Shown: in pieces, positions 1-14,933 of the stretch
How the letters are laid out: each line of letters begins with the position of its first letter
Position numbering within the stretch: the first letter of the stretch is position 1
Assembly: GCA_943704415.1 (NCBI GenBank)
Contig: CALSCO010000440.1
Location: forward strand, 1-57,068
Length of the DNA: 57,068 bases
DNA from: Parvularia atlantis
Lineage: Eukaryota > Opisthokonta > Rotosphaerida
Direction of reading: 5' to 3'
Notes under the pieces: model-generated
Told to the model about the DNA's origin: nothing
Database searches by the model: none
What the model saw: the letters and a program-made list of their open reading frames with translations, nothing else
Made by a program: the position numbers and the translations under genes

Positions 1-273
1 TTTCGAGACGCAGCAGATGATCAAGAAGAAGGGCACCAAGAAGCGCGTGATCAACAAGAAGGTCGTCCGCCAGATGCTCACCTGGCGGCACTACGCGTTC
101 AAGCGCCGGCTACTCGACAAGGCACTGGGTGAAGGTCGTGATCGTCGACGAGTCGTACACCAGCAAAACGTGCGGCTGGTGCCCTCGGCGGCAAGTCGTG
201 CGGCACTGCAGTGGGACGCGACATCAACGGCGCACGGAACGTCTATCTCAAGAACCACGAGCACTGCTCGTGA
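1..273 (+). pseudogene. TnpB/Fanzor-type nuclease, C-terminal remnant
   Basis: This is the 3' end of an OrfB/TnpB-Fanzor gene, the RNA-guided nuclease family carried by IS200/IS605-like elements and their eukaryotic relatives. Three blocks are visible: a basic helical stretch (IKKKGTKKRVINKKVVRQ, bases 17-70), the start of the zinc ribbon (VDESYTSKTCGWC, about 144-182), and the last RuvC motif with its catalytic Asp (VGRDINGARNVYLKN, about 211-255), ending at TGA 271-273. The three blocks lie in different reading frames. The second half of the zinc ribbon, normally another Cys-x2-Cys, is shrunk to a single Cys-Gly. No GTGCG donor or CTGAC branch site explains the frame changes, so I read it as a decayed copy. 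The N-terminus and the other two RuvC motifs lie outside the window. Family assignment is strong; the Fanzor subtype is unknown. Confidence 0.8.
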
Positions 274-345
274 TGCGGGGGGAAACCCCTGAGGCTGCCT
301 CGGGCCCGAAGAAAGGTGCCACCAAGGACGACTCGGCTCCACAGT
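271..345 (+). other. structured GC-rich stretch after the Fanzor stop, possible guide-RNA scaffold
   Basis: Immediately after the nuclease stop there are three small inverted repeats: GGGG/CCCC around 278-288, GAGG/CCTC around 290-301, and a CGGGCCCG palindrome around 301-308. In TnpB elements the omega-RNA overlaps the 3' end of the nuclease gene and the element's right end, so structure here is where such an RNA would lie. From about 345 to 410 the sequence becomes clearly less GC-rich than the rest of the window, which may mark the outer end of the old element. The placement is inference; short GC stems arise easily in DNA this GC-rich. Confidence 0.3.
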
Positions 346-465
346 GACACAAGGAGTTCAGTTTAGGTTTACGAAGGCACTTTTGTAAGAGGCGACCAGA
401 AGCGGAAGTGTCATGCGCCTGGCAACGGCGCGGTGATTGGCCCGGATTGTTGCCGCGCCGCCGCC

Positions 466-2400
466 ATGACCTTCGTGACGGCCTTCGCGGTGCGATGTGC
501 TCCACGGGCTGCGCCCCCCTTGACGCATCGCCTCCAGGTCCTGTCTGCCGTCTGCGCCGTGCTCAGCTGGGCGCTCATCGATCGCGGCGCGGCCGCGGCG
601 CCCGGTGCCGCCAGCGCGGGCTTCTCCGCGTTCCAGTCGCGGTACCTGACCGTGTTCCTGGTTATGAACGGTGCGCGCGCGCTCGCGGCTGCGCCCGATG
701 TGAGCGCTGAGGGCGCGTCGCGCAGCCGGCGACTGGCTGCAGGGCCCGTACGTCTACGCACTGTACCAGAGCTACGGCTACGACACGGACGCGATCGCGC
801 TGCTCTTCGTCGTCGGGTTCCTCTCGAGCGCCATCTTCGGCACGGTAATCGGCGCCGTGGCCGACACGATGTGCGCGCGGCCCGCGTGCGCACGGGGGGG
901 CCGCGGCGTGACCGCACGTGCGCGCCACCAGGGGCAGGAAACGCCTCGCGGTGCTGTACGCGGTGCTGTACGGCGTCTCGTGCGTGACAAAGCTTTCGCC
1001 CGTCTTCGCCGTGCTCCTGTTTGGGCGCGTCGTGGCGGGCGTGGCGACGTCGCTGCTCTTCTCAGTCTTCGAGTCGTGGATGGTCTGCGAGCACAATCGC
1101 CTGGGCAAGCGCACCCGACACGCACCCAGCGTGCGCCATCCTGACCGACGGCGCCGCCCGCAGGCTTCCCGGCCGACCTCGTCTCGCAGACGTTCTCGTG
1201 GGCGACGTGGGGCAACGGGCTCGTCGCAATCCTGTCGGGCGTGGCGGCCAACGTCGTCGTGGACGCGTTCGGTGCGCCGGGCCTCGAGCCGCGCGACATC
1301 GCAGCCGCCCAACCGCGTGCCGTGCAGGGTTGGTTGCGCCGTTCGGGCTGGCGCTGCTGTTCTTCGTCGCCGGCGCGGTCATGGTCACGTTGACGTGGTC
1401 CGAGAACTTTGGACAAGAGAAGGTGCGCGCGTGTGCGCTCGCTCTTGCAGCGTTGAGTTGAAAAAAAAGTTCGCCGCGTGCAGAGCAGCCAGTGGCTTGC
1501 GTCGCTGTACACGGGCGTGGCGGCGTGCCGCCAGGGTGCGGCCGTGCTGCGGCGTGCCGGGCCGCATGTGGACTAACGCAGACCGTGCCGCGCAGACTTC
1601 AAGATCCTCTCGCTCGGGGCGATCCAGTCGCTCTTCGAGAGCGCCATGTACTGCTTCGTCTTTGTTTGGACGCCGACGCTGCAGCGCGGCATGAGTGCGC
1701 GACGACGGCGCGGCGTGCAGGGCGCGTGTGCTTACGCGCGCATCGCAGGCGAGGCCGAGGCCCTGGCGCTGCCGTTCGGGTACATCTTTGCGGCGTTCAT
1801 GGTCTCGGTCATGATCGGGTCGCTGCTCTTTGGCGGGATGGTGGGGCGACGCGTGACGGCTGAGGTGCGCGCCCTTTGCCGCCCCCCTCGCTGGCCGCCC
1901 ACGACAGCGGCGTCGCCCAGAGCATCGCACGCTGGGTGTACTTCCTGGCCGCGGCGGCGCTGGTCGTGCCCGTGATCACGACCGACCCGCTCCTCGTCTT
2001 TGGCTCGTTTGTGCTCTTCGAAGTGTGCTGCGGGATGCACTTCCCGCTCATTGGCACGCTGCGCTCGGTGTGTGCGCGCGCACACTTGCTGGCTGGGCGC
2101 TCAATCGGGCCGCGCGCAGAAATACATCCCCGAGGACTCACGCTCGGCCGTGCTCAACCTCGTGCGCGTGCCGCTCAACCTGATCGTTGTCGTCGTGCTG
2201 CTCAAGGTGCGCCTGTTCGCAAGCCTGTGCGATGTGCCGTGCCCCGACGCTATGCCCGCTCGCGCGGCCAGGTCGGCAGCATGCAGCTCGCCTCGGTCTA
2301 CCTCATCTGTTCGTGCCTCCTCGCGGCCGCGGGTTACTTCGCCTACAACCTCCCCGTGGCGGCGGTGTACATCTCCGCCGCGGGCGACCTGCCGCAGTAG
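466..2400 (+). CDS. MFSD5: MFSD5-like molybdate-anion transporter (major facilitator)
   Basis: Multi-pass membrane transporter of the MFSD5/MOT2 family, known for molybdate uptake. The family hallmark NAGDWLQGPYVYALYQSYGY appears once the first intron is removed, followed by GRKRLAVLYAVLYG, SVFESWMVCEHN and the second-half signature LFESAMYCFVFVWTPTLQ. Ten short introns join in frame: 671-725, a second ending before GGCAGGAAACG, 1105-1163, 1272-1327, 1423-1483, 1536-1595, 1695-1748, 1865-1920, 2068-2119 and 2207-2271. Nine have GT donors. The third (1105-1163) needs a GC donor, GCAAGC, to keep the conserved reading frame. The ATG at 466 opens a hydrophobic first helix. The gene ends TAG 2398-2400, converging on PABPN1 with 71 bp between stops. 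Confidence 0.9.
1105..1163 (+). other. GC-AG intron in the MFSD5-like gene
   Basis: The exon ending CTGG joins the exon GCTTCCCG only if the intron starts with GCAAGC and ends CCGCAG; this gives Leu-Gly-Phe-Pro-Ala-Asp, as the transporter family expects. GCAAG is the classic exception donor used by U2-type GC-AG introns. A CCTGACC branch site lies about 20 bases before the acceptor. No GT in the interval restores the frame. Confidence 0.7.
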
Positions 2401-2471
2401 CAGCGCTCTGCGCTCTTGTTTTTGTTCTCTTGCTGCGCCCCCAGGCACACTGCTCGCTCACCGCGCGTCGC

Positions 2472-3512
2472 TCAGTAGTACGGGTGGTAGAATGCCGCGC
2501 GCCGCGACCTGCGCACAAGACAAAGTCAGCCAAACTGCCCAAAGGTCATGCGCACGGCGTGCGGCGCCGCACCGGAACCGCGGCGCGCCGCGGCCGCGGT
2601 AGACCGGCGGGTAGTACATCGCCGCGGCCATCGCGGCCGCACGGGCGCGGTAGCCGCGCGGCACGCGGTTGGTTGCGCTCATGCCGGGGAGATTGGTCCG
2701 CTTGGCTGAGACCTTGATCGCGCGGTTGTGGACCGTCGTGCCGTCGAGCTCGACCGCGTTGGCGACCGAGTCGGCGCTCGCAAACTCGATGTAGGCAAAG
2801 CTGTTGCGCGGGCGGACAGTGAGCGCACACAACAGGCGCCGCCCCGCCGCCCCGCACCCCTTGGGCTGCTGCGTGAACTTGTCGCACAGAATCGTCACCC
2901 GGTTGATCGTGCCGCAGTCCTTGAAGTGCGTCTGCAGCTCCTCGGGTGTGCACGCGTAGTCGACCTGTCGCGCGGATCAGCTCGTCCCGCGCCGCGTACG
3001 GGCGTGACCGCACGTTGCCGACGTAGATGGACCGTCCGTCGACGTCGTCCTTGCTCTCTGCTACGGAGCGCGGCCGCGCGCTCAGGCCGCCGTCGCCGCG
3101 CGCGCGCGGGGCCACGCGGCGCTCACCGCCACCCGACGCGGTCGACGACGGCGTCCCGATCGCCTCCTCAGCGTGCTTGTTCATCTCCTGCATCCGCGTC
3201 GCCTCCTCCTCCAGCTCCTTCACCTTGCGGCGCATCGTCTCGAGGTCCTGCGAGGCGCGCGCGCCCGCCCGCGGCCCACGTCAGCACGCCCCTTGCCGCG
3301 GCCCGCCCGGGCGGCGCGACGGGGCTACGGGGCTGACGCGCACCAGCTCGCCCTCCTCCTCCGCCGGCGCCGCGCCGGCCGCGCTGTCACCCTCGCCACC
3401 GTTCGTGTCCGTGGCCGCGCTCGCCGCCGCCGCCTTGTTGTGCTCCTGCGGCGCACGCGCGCGCTCGTCGGCCGCGTCGCAAGAGGGGACGGCGACGTAC
3501 CGCGTCGGCCAT
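2472..3512 (-). CDS. PABPN1: nuclear poly(A)-binding protein, PABPN1/Pab2 type
   Basis: Binds nuclear poly(A) tails and controls their length; in fission yeast Pab2 also feeds RNA to the exosome. The protein starts MADA at 3512, then a 55-base intron (GTACGT donor, 3446-3500), an acidic Ala/Glu-rich stretch, a second intron (3248-3343), a coiled coil (MRRKVKELEEEATRMQEMNK) and one RRM. The RRM has RNP2-like SIYVGNV and RNP1-like FAYIEFA and is itself split by two introns. The tail is Arg/Gly/Tyr-rich and, after the last intron, ends AAFYHPYY, like the WYSPY-type end of the family. Its start codon lies 30 bp from the divergent DIS3L2 start. Confidence 0.92.
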
Positions 3513-3542
3513 GCTGACAAGCGCCTGTCTGCCCCGCTGTGA
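3513..3542. promoter_or_regulatory. 30-bp divergent intergenic spacer, PABPN1/DIS3L2
   Basis: Only 30 bases separate the two opposing start codons. No TATA or CCAAT element is visible. Promoter elements and any 5' leader must overlap the neighbouring coding sequence or early introns. Confidence 0.5.
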
Positions 3543-6500
3543 ATGTTCGCGCCAAGCGACGTCGAGCTCGGCCAGGCGCTGCGCGGCGCTCAGCTCGCGG
3601 ACCCGTTCGTGCAGCCGGACGCGCTGGCCGGTGCGTGCCGCGGGACGCAGGCAGGCAGGCCGTCTGCTACCGCGCGCTCACGCTCTCGCGAGCAGCGCGC
3701 GTCGCCGCCGCCCACCCGACCTGGCACGTTGCACCCGAGCGCGTCGCGGCGCTGGTCGCGCGCGTCGGCCTGCGCACTGTGCAGCGAGCGGACGCAAGCG
3801 GGGGGCAGCGCGGTGCCGTGTGCACCGGGCCGCGTGACGCCGACGCTGACGGCTGGCTGGGGGGCCACGCGCAGGCACGCGCGCTGCCCCGCCTGCCGTT
3901 CGCATGACAGCGCCCGCGCCAGTCGCGTCTCTGCCGTTGCCCGCGGTGCCCGCGCCCGTACCCGCTCCTGCCATTGCGCCGGTACCGGCACTGATCGCGG
4001 CACTGGCGCCCGCCAACGCGCCGTTCGTGTGGCCGCCGCGAGAGGCGCCGCTCGTCGCGACGCTGCGGACGATGCGCCAAGCCCTGCCCAACGCGACGCC
4101 GCAGGGGTTGTGCATGATGGTGCGCGTGCACCCGGGCTGTGCGTGCGATCGCTGACGCGCGCCTCGCCCAATCAGCTGCGCGCCCTGTCCGACAGCGGCT
4201 GGGAAGCGCTGAACGTCGAGCTCGTCGCGACGATCATGCATCGCCTTAGCCAGGGTGCGCACTCACTCGCCACAGCGACATGGGCTCACGTGTGCGCCGC
4301 AGAGCCGCCGCCAGCACGGCCGCAAGTGCTGCCGCTGCCACAACTGCCGCTGCCACAGCTGCCGCTCGCAACAAGCGTGCCGCTGCCCGCCGCGCCGGCC
4401 AGCAAGGCGCAGACGAAGAGTGCCGGACGTGAGGACGCCAAGCGCTTCTTCCTACAGCTGTCCAACCTGACGACGATGACTGCTGACGAGGCGCAAGGCA
4501 CGGCCGCACGCGCGCTGCCTCCGTCGCACACGTGTTGACGACCACTACAGCCGCGCTCGTGGCCGCGCACCCCGACTGGCGCATCGCGCACGCCGAGTTG
4601 GGCCGCGCCTTCCGCGCAGCGCAGCAGTCGGCCAACGACAAGGTGTGCCTGCACTGGGCACGGCTCAGGCCGCTCACGCTCTCCGTCGCAGCTGAAGCAT
4701 CTGGCGCACGTGCAACCGCAAGCACCGCCGCTTCCGCCGCCGCTGCCGGCGCAGGTGCTCCCGCTCCCGCCCCTGCTGCTGCCGACGCAGACGCCCGTGC
4801 TCGTCAACCCTGCCGCAGCGGTGGTGCCCAGCGGCAAGATCGTCATGGCCATCCCGCTCGACGCCCCGCTAGGCAGTGCCGCCCGCACGCCGGCCAAGAG
4901 CTCGCCCGCGAAGCCGCACGCCGCTGCCTCGCCGCAGCCCAACGGCGCACACTCGCCCCAGCACCGCACGCCCTACGCGCCGTACATCTCGCGCGACGAG
5001 GCCGTCAAACTCGTGCTACAGGGCCAGGCCATCGTCGGCATGGTCGTCGTGCGCGACCAGGACTCGGTGCGGCGCATGGTCGGCACGCAGCGTGCACTCA
5101 CAGCCGGGCCGCAGGCCGAGGTGACGCGCAGCGACTCCGAGACGCGCGACTTTCTCCAGCCGTACCACGAGCGCCCGGAGCTGCCGACCAAGGTCCGTCA
5201 GCGCCCGCAAAAGACGCGCGCACCCTGCTGACCGCTCGGCCTCAGCCGCCGCGCGCGCTCGAGCTCAACAACCAGCACGCGCGCAACCGCGTCCTGTCGG
5301 GCGACGTGGCGGTCGTGCGCATCAACAGCAGCGTGCGTGCGTGCCCACTGCAGCGCCGACGATGCACTGAGCTGCGCGCCGTCAGATGCCGACGCGCGGC
5401 ACGGTCGTGCACATTGCGCGGCGCTCGACGGTCGCTGCCGTCGTGGCCGGCTACATCCTGCCGCCGTCCCACGCGCACGAAGCACACGTGCGCGGCCTTG
5501 CACCGCCTCCTTGCCCGCCGGTGTTCACACCGCAGCACAGACGCGGCTGAATGAGCACTGGCGCCTGTTCCGGCCGAACGAGCTGTCGTTCCCGTGCGTG
5601 CGTGTCCCGATCCCGGAGGCACGTGCTGGCAGGACATGCTCGCGCCGAGCGTGCTGACGCGTGTCGCTCAGGTGCCCACGGCGCTCACGACGGTCTGCCA
5701 CGTCGACTTCAACGCGATCGACTGGCCCGAGACCGAGCGCTACCCGTCCGGCCACCTCTACCGCGTTGGTGGCAGCGTCGCGGGCGCATCGCACGGCACC
5801 GCGCCCGCCGTCACGTCGTCGCCGCCACCAAACGCGCGCACTGCCGCCACCACGCCGTCGCCGGGCCAGCGAGAGCAGACGTGCGCGCGCCCTGGATCGC
5901 GTGGCCTCGTGTCTGACCCCATTGGCCGCAGGCGCAACGCGCTCGTGTACTCGCCCGACGGGTCCGCCGAGCCGCACGCCGCCGGGACGCCTTCACGCAC
6001 GCCGACGCGCGCCACCAAGCCTGCCTACGAGCCGCATCTGCCGGCCGAGCAGCTCACGCCCGAGGCCATCAGCGCGGCCGGGCTTGTCACGGGCAAATTG
6101 CGTATCAACGCGCGCAACAGCCAGCAGGCGTTTTGTCAGGTATGGGCGTGCGTGCGCCCCAGACGCAATTGCCTTACGCCGGCGCGCCGTGCATGCAGGT
6201 GGACGGGCGCGCCGACGACGTCTTTATCGACGGCATCTGGGCACGCAATCGGGCGTTTGACGGCGACACGGTCGTGTTCAAGGTGCTGCCGCGTGGGCGC
6301 GCGCTGCTTGTATCTGACAGCGTGTGCAGATCGTGCAGACGAGCGAGCAGCGCCAGCGCGGTGCCGAGATCGCCCGGCGCCAGATTGCCGAGCGCAAGGC
6401 GCGCAACGCGGCGGCGAAGGAGGCCAAGGCCAAGGCCAAGGCAGGCAAGGCGCCGGCGCTCGTGGACGCCCCAGGCGCGCCGCTGCCGGCCGATCCGCCG

Positions 6501-9500
6501 AGCGCAGGCGTGGCTGGTAGTGTCGACGACGACGAGGCGTGGGAGGGTGCGCGCGCGTGAGGGAGCTGACCGCCTCTTTGGCCCGTCTGACGTACCGTGC
6601 TCAGACGTCGACTCGGACGAGGGCAGCACCAGCGCCAGTGACGACGAGCCCGAGGCCGTGGCGATGCTCGTGGAGGACGCCAAGGCTGCCGACGCCGAGG
6701 AGCTTCTGGCGTGCGCGCGCCCAGCAGCACTCTGGCCGCTTGCACGTGCTCACGGCGGTGCAGGCCGCAGCGCGCGTTCCAGGCCAAGGGCGTCGTCGTC
6801 GCCGTCCTGACCGAGCACAAGAACGTGCTGCTGGCCGGCCAGCTGATGGTGGACGAGAAGCGCGGCGCGGAGGCCGACGCGTCGGGCAAGCAGCCCACCC
6901 CGCGCAAGGCAACCACGGGCAGCGTGCGCCTCTTCAAGCCGAAGAACACGCGCTTCCCGGCGATCGTGCTGCGCGAGACGCCTGACATTGTGCCGTGAGC
7001 GCGCCAACAGCAGCGCGTGCTGACCAAAGGGCGGCCGCGCACAGCCGCTGGAAGCGCTCGAGCGCAAGCTGCTGCTGGTGCAGCTCGACACGGTCTGGCC
7101 CGAGACGTCGCAATACCCCCTTGGGCACGTGGTGCGCGAGCTCGGCGCGGTCGGCGACGTCGAGGCCGAGACGACCGGCATCCTCCTCGAGCACGAGGTG
7201 CCGCGCACGTGCGCTCGCGTTCACGCAGCAGTGCTCACGCAGGGCGCGCGCCAGGTGGACTTTGACGAGTTCAGCCCCGAGGTGATCGCGTGCCTGCCGC
7301 CGACGCCCTGGAGCACGACACCGGTGCGCGTGCGGCGTGAAAGGCGGCGCCGTGCGCTAATCTCACGTCTGGTTCAGGAGGAGGTCGCGCGACGCCGCGA
7401 CGTGCGCGACAAGCGCGTGTTCAGCATCGACCCGCCGACGGCGCGCGACCTCGACGACGCCCTGCACATCGAGCAGTGCGTGCACGCGTGCGCAGCACGG
7501 CCGCGCCGACACGTGCCGTGTGCCTCAGCCTGCCGGACGGCAAATGGGAGGTGGGCGTGCACATCGCGGACGTGAGCTACTTTGTGCCCGAGGGCAGCGC
7601 GCTCGACCAGCAGGTGACTGTCCTGTCGCATGCGCGGGCTGCGCTGGTCTGACCCGTGTGCAGGCGCGCATGCGTGCGACGACGGTGTACATGGTGCAGC
7701 GCGCGATCCCCATGCTGCCGCGCCTGCTGTGCGAGGTGCGGCGGATGGACGCCGTGCGTGCTCGGCGCAGTCACGCTCACGGACCGCGCGCGCGCGGCAG
7801 CAACTGTGCTCGCTCAACCCGGACGTGGACCGCTACGCCTTCTCGGCTGTGTTTGTGCTCGACGACGATGGCGAGATCCACGCGCGCTGGTTTGGCCGGA
7901 CGATCATGCGCTCGTGCGCGCGGCTCACGTACGACCACGCGCAACACATCATCGTCGGTGCGCACGGCGACACTGGCGCGCGTTGGCCGTCTGACGGCGG
8001 TGTGCGTGTACCCAAACGCCAGGCAACGACGTCGACGGGTGGGACGCGCAGGTGCCCGGCAACGCGACCAAGCAGCAAGTGGCCGACGACATCCTCGCGC
8101 TCCATCGGTGCGGACCGTGCGCCGGTGTGATGGCGGCCCTGGCTGACCTGCAGCGCGCTTGTGAAGCCTCGCCGTCAAGATGCGCGCGCGCCGGTTCGAA
8201 AAGGGCGTGCTCGCGCTCAACAAGGCCAAGCTGTCGTTCCGGCTGGGTGCGCGCAGCGTGTCGCGCAAGTGCCCGCTGCTGAGCACGTGGCCGGCGGCAG
8301 ACGCGCGCGGCATACCCGAGACGTGCTCCGTGTACGAGCTCAAGGAGAGCAACAAGCTCGTGGAGGAGTTCATGCTGCTGGCGAACATGGCCGTGGCCGA
8401 GCGCATCCACCAGAGGTGCGCCGCGCGCCCGCTCACACGCCGCGGGTCTCAGCACCCGCTGCACGCGCCGCTCCAGCCACCCGAACGACTCGCTCCTGCG
8501 GCGCCACCCGCCGCCCGACCCGAACGGCATCCGCAACCTCGTCAACAAGGCCAAGCTGGCCGGCGTGACGCTGGACCCGTCGTCGTCCCGGACCCTGCAG
8601 GTGCCTGCCCGCTCGCCCGCCCGCACTCTTTGCGCCCCTCTGACCGCGTCCGCCAGGTGTCGCTTAACAGCATCGCCGACGCAAACAAGCGCCTGGTGCT
8701 GCAGCTGCTCGCGACGATCCCGATGCGCCCCGCGGCCTACTTCTGCACGGCCAACTCTGGTGCGCGGCCTGGCGCAGGGGCATGTGACCGCTAACGTCGG
8801 CGGTGCGCAGAGGTCGACTACTTCTGGCACTACGCGCTGAGCGTGCCGTACTGTGCGTACTCGCCTTTCGCGACCTGCGCGTCGAACATGACATGCTGTC
8901 GGCGCGCAGACACGCACTTCACGAGCCCCATCCGGCGCTACGCGGACGTCATCGTGCACCGGCTGCTGCTCTCGGCGCTCGCGACCGGTGCGCGCGCGCG
9001 CGGTTTATCCTGCGCAGAACGCGTGCTGACGTCGAGCAGACGCCAACGACGCCGCCCAGCCGTACCGCTTCACGCTCAGCCCGCTCGACGTGGAGGAAAT
9101 TGCGCAGGTGCGTCCCACCGTGACTCGTGTGGACCTCGGCGCATGCGCTGACGCGGGGCCGCGGCAGAACTGCAACCACAAGAAGAACATGTCGAAGAAG
9201 GCGCAGGAGGCGTCGTCGGACCTGTTCCTGTGCATCTACGTCAACCGGTGCGAGCGCAGCAAACACAGTCTGCGCGGACGCGCTGACATTGGCGTGCGCG
9301 CCAGGGCCGGCGGCGTTACCGAGATGGCGACGATCGTTGACCTGCGTGAGAGGGACGTGCGCCTGATCGTGCCCAAGTATGCGCTCGAGGTCGTTGTGCC
9401 GCTGCTGGACGTCGCACGGCGCGCCAAGGTGCCCACGCGCTTGCACGTCGATCGAGCGCGGGCTGACGCGAGCGCTGTGGACGTCCCGCAGACGTCCGAC

Positions 9501-9734
9501 ATGGCCACACGCCCCACGCTGACCGTGCACTGGGGCGAGCGCTCGGCCGCCAACAGCTCGGGTGCGAGCAGCCGCAAGGACGAGACGCAGATCCTGCACG
9601 TCTTTGACCAGGGTGCGCGACGGCCGCGGCGCGCGCCGCCCGCTCACGCCGCAAGCGCAGTGCCCGTGCGCATCACGGCCAACATGAGCACGAGCCCGTG
9701 CCGGCTCATCGTCAAGCTGCTGCCGCCGCAGTGA
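3543..9734 (+). CDS. DIS3L2: DIS3L2-like 3'-5' exoribonuclease (RNB family)
   Basis: Cytoplasmic exosome-independent 3'-5' exonuclease that degrades oligouridylated RNAs. The RNB catalytic block (about 7360-9000) has [13 protein letters not shown] with all acidic residues, [42 protein letters not shown] and [15 protein letters not shown], all DIS3L2-like. Before it lie the usual two cold-shock domains (about 6030-7240: [31 protein letters not shown]). The S1-like end carries RPTLTVHWG and stops at 9732-9734. No PIN domain is present, as in DIS3L2 and unlike DIS3. Oddities are a long Ala/Pro-rich N-terminal part and a second, diverged cold-shock pair at about 4975-5770 ([47 protein letters not shown]). 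Many GTGCG introns; exon borders in the N-terminal part are the least certain. Confidence 0.88.
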
Positions 9735-9758
9735 AGCCGCGGCGCTGCATTGATATGT

Positions 9759-11228
9759 TTACACAGTGCCAAAGTCGTCAACGCGCGTGCGCTTGAGCGA
9801 TCCCGATGACGCCGCAGCATCCACCGACCGCACGCCGTCGCACTGCGTAGCACGGTGTGTGAGCAGGCGTTTCGGCCACGAGGCACGCGCACTGTAATCT
9901 GGTACGGCACCATCGCGCGTGCGGCATGCGGCGACTTGAGCACCTGCGCGTACCTGGCCCGGCGTGAGTGCGCCCGCTGTGCAGTCACAGCGGCACCCGC
10001 ACCGTGTCCCGCCCTGCCAATACAGCTGTATCCTCACGTTGCTCGCGTGCGCCCAGCTGTCGCCTGCCCCGCGCGCGTGCACACCGTCAGCCGTCAGCCG
10101 GCGCGCGCCGGCGACCACGAGGCGCACCGAGTGCCGGCACGAGCTGCGACTGCTCGCGCCCGCCCGCGTCGGAGCGTATCCGCGTGGTCATCTGGTTCAG
10201 CAGGACGACCTGTGTGCGCGCGTGTGTGCAAGGGCTCAGCATCGATAGGCATGCGCGGCGGGCGACGCACGGCCACGTTGCACTTGCTGGCCACGCGCGT
10301 GAGCAGTTGCGCGAGCGTGTTGAGCAGGCGCGTGCGCAGCGCGAGGTCGGTGAAGTCGTAGCGGAAGTGAAATGCGACCGAGTCGAGCACGACGAGCTTG
10401 ACCTGGACACGCCGGACGAGGCGCTGAGCGAGGCAACGCCGCACAGGCGGGTGCACCTGCGGGTGGTGCTCGATGATCTCGTCCAGCAGATGCGCCAGGG
10501 CGATCTCCTCAACGTGGTCGTGCACGCGGTACAGCATGATGCCGGCCAGCAGCGCGTCGGTCGCGTCGGTGCTGGCCGAGCCCACGGCGGCGGCGGCGAT
10601 CTCGAGCGCGCGCTCGACGACGAAGCTGCCCTCGGTGTCGATGTAGATCGCGTGGCCGCTCGCGCCGCCCTGCTGCACCGGCAGCTGCGCATTGACGGCG
10701 AGCTGGATGCTGCGGGCGCGACGTGTGCGTGAGCGCGTGAGCACGGGCGTGCGTGCCTGCACCGGCCGCACCCGAGCTGCGTCTTGCCAATGCCCGGCGC
10801 GCCGCAGAACTCGGTCACGCGCCCGAGCGGCACGCCGCGCCCGCCGCAGACGTCGTCCAGCTCGCGGCACCCGGTCGAGATGTGCGGCTGCTCCTGCTCG
10901 CGCTGCAGCAGGCTCTGCCATTGATCGCGCGCTCAGCACCGATCCGTTCCCCGTATGCGTGCGCGCACCAGCGCCGTCGTCGTGGGCGGCGGCGCGGCCA
11001 CAGCCCGGTCGACCGCGAGCAGCGTCTGCAGCACGCCCGAGGCCTCCTCGACGGGGCACTGCAGCTCGGCGGCGAGCTGCGACGGCGAGAGATCGCGCAC
11101 CTCGGCAATCGTGCGGAAGCCGGCGCGCGCGAGGCGCTCGCGCATCTGCGGTCCGTGGCGCGTCAGACGAATGCGTTGTGGCGCGACTACGCCCGCACCG
11201 TCGCGCCCAGTACGGCCCACTTATCCAT
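9759..11228 (-). CDS. RAD51C: RAD51C recombinase paralogue
   Basis: RecA-family ATPase of homologous recombination, acting with other RAD51 paralogues. A helix-hairpin-helix N-terminus ([20 protein letters not shown]) precedes the ATPase core: [19 protein letters not shown], Walker [18 protein letters not shown], Walker [13 protein letters not shown], then [10 protein letters not shown] and [15 protein letters not shown]. The end reads VPYQIT plus a tail finishing TAA 9759-9761. The start is ATG 11228, encoding [10 protein letters not shown], followed by a GTGCG...CTGAC...CAG intron that joins in phase to [10 protein letters not shown]. The MFQ-type spacing of motifs fits RAD51C better than XRCC3 or RAD51B. 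The gene diverges from MCM6 with 16 bp between start codons and converges on DIS3L2 with 24 bp between stops. Confidence 0.9.
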
Positions 11229-11244
11229 CACTCGACGCTCGAAA
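11229..11244. promoter_or_regulatory. 16-bp divergent intergenic spacer, RAD51C/MCM6
   Basis: Sixteen bases lie between the start codons of two DNA-maintenance genes. No recognised replication-gene box such as ACGCGT is visible inside the gap. Confidence 0.5.
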
Positions 11245-14903
<3,659 letters not shown>

Positions 14904-14933
14904 TTGCCATTTCGCTCGTACAGATCTCACGTG

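Noticed and set aside
466-2400. Apparent frameshifts in MFSD5 and most other genes, suggesting pseudogenes
   Set aside because: Each frame change coincides with a GTGCG...CTSAC...CAG intron whose removal restores conserved family sequence.
8185-8205. GGTTCGAA resembling a tRNA T-loop
   Set aside because: It lies in the DIS3L2 coding sequence and no acceptor stem or A/B box pair surrounds it.
11149-11220. RAD51C starting at a GTG at 11220
   Set aside because: ATG 11228 in another frame gives ten residues and joins in phase through a typical intron to the helix-hairpin-helix region.
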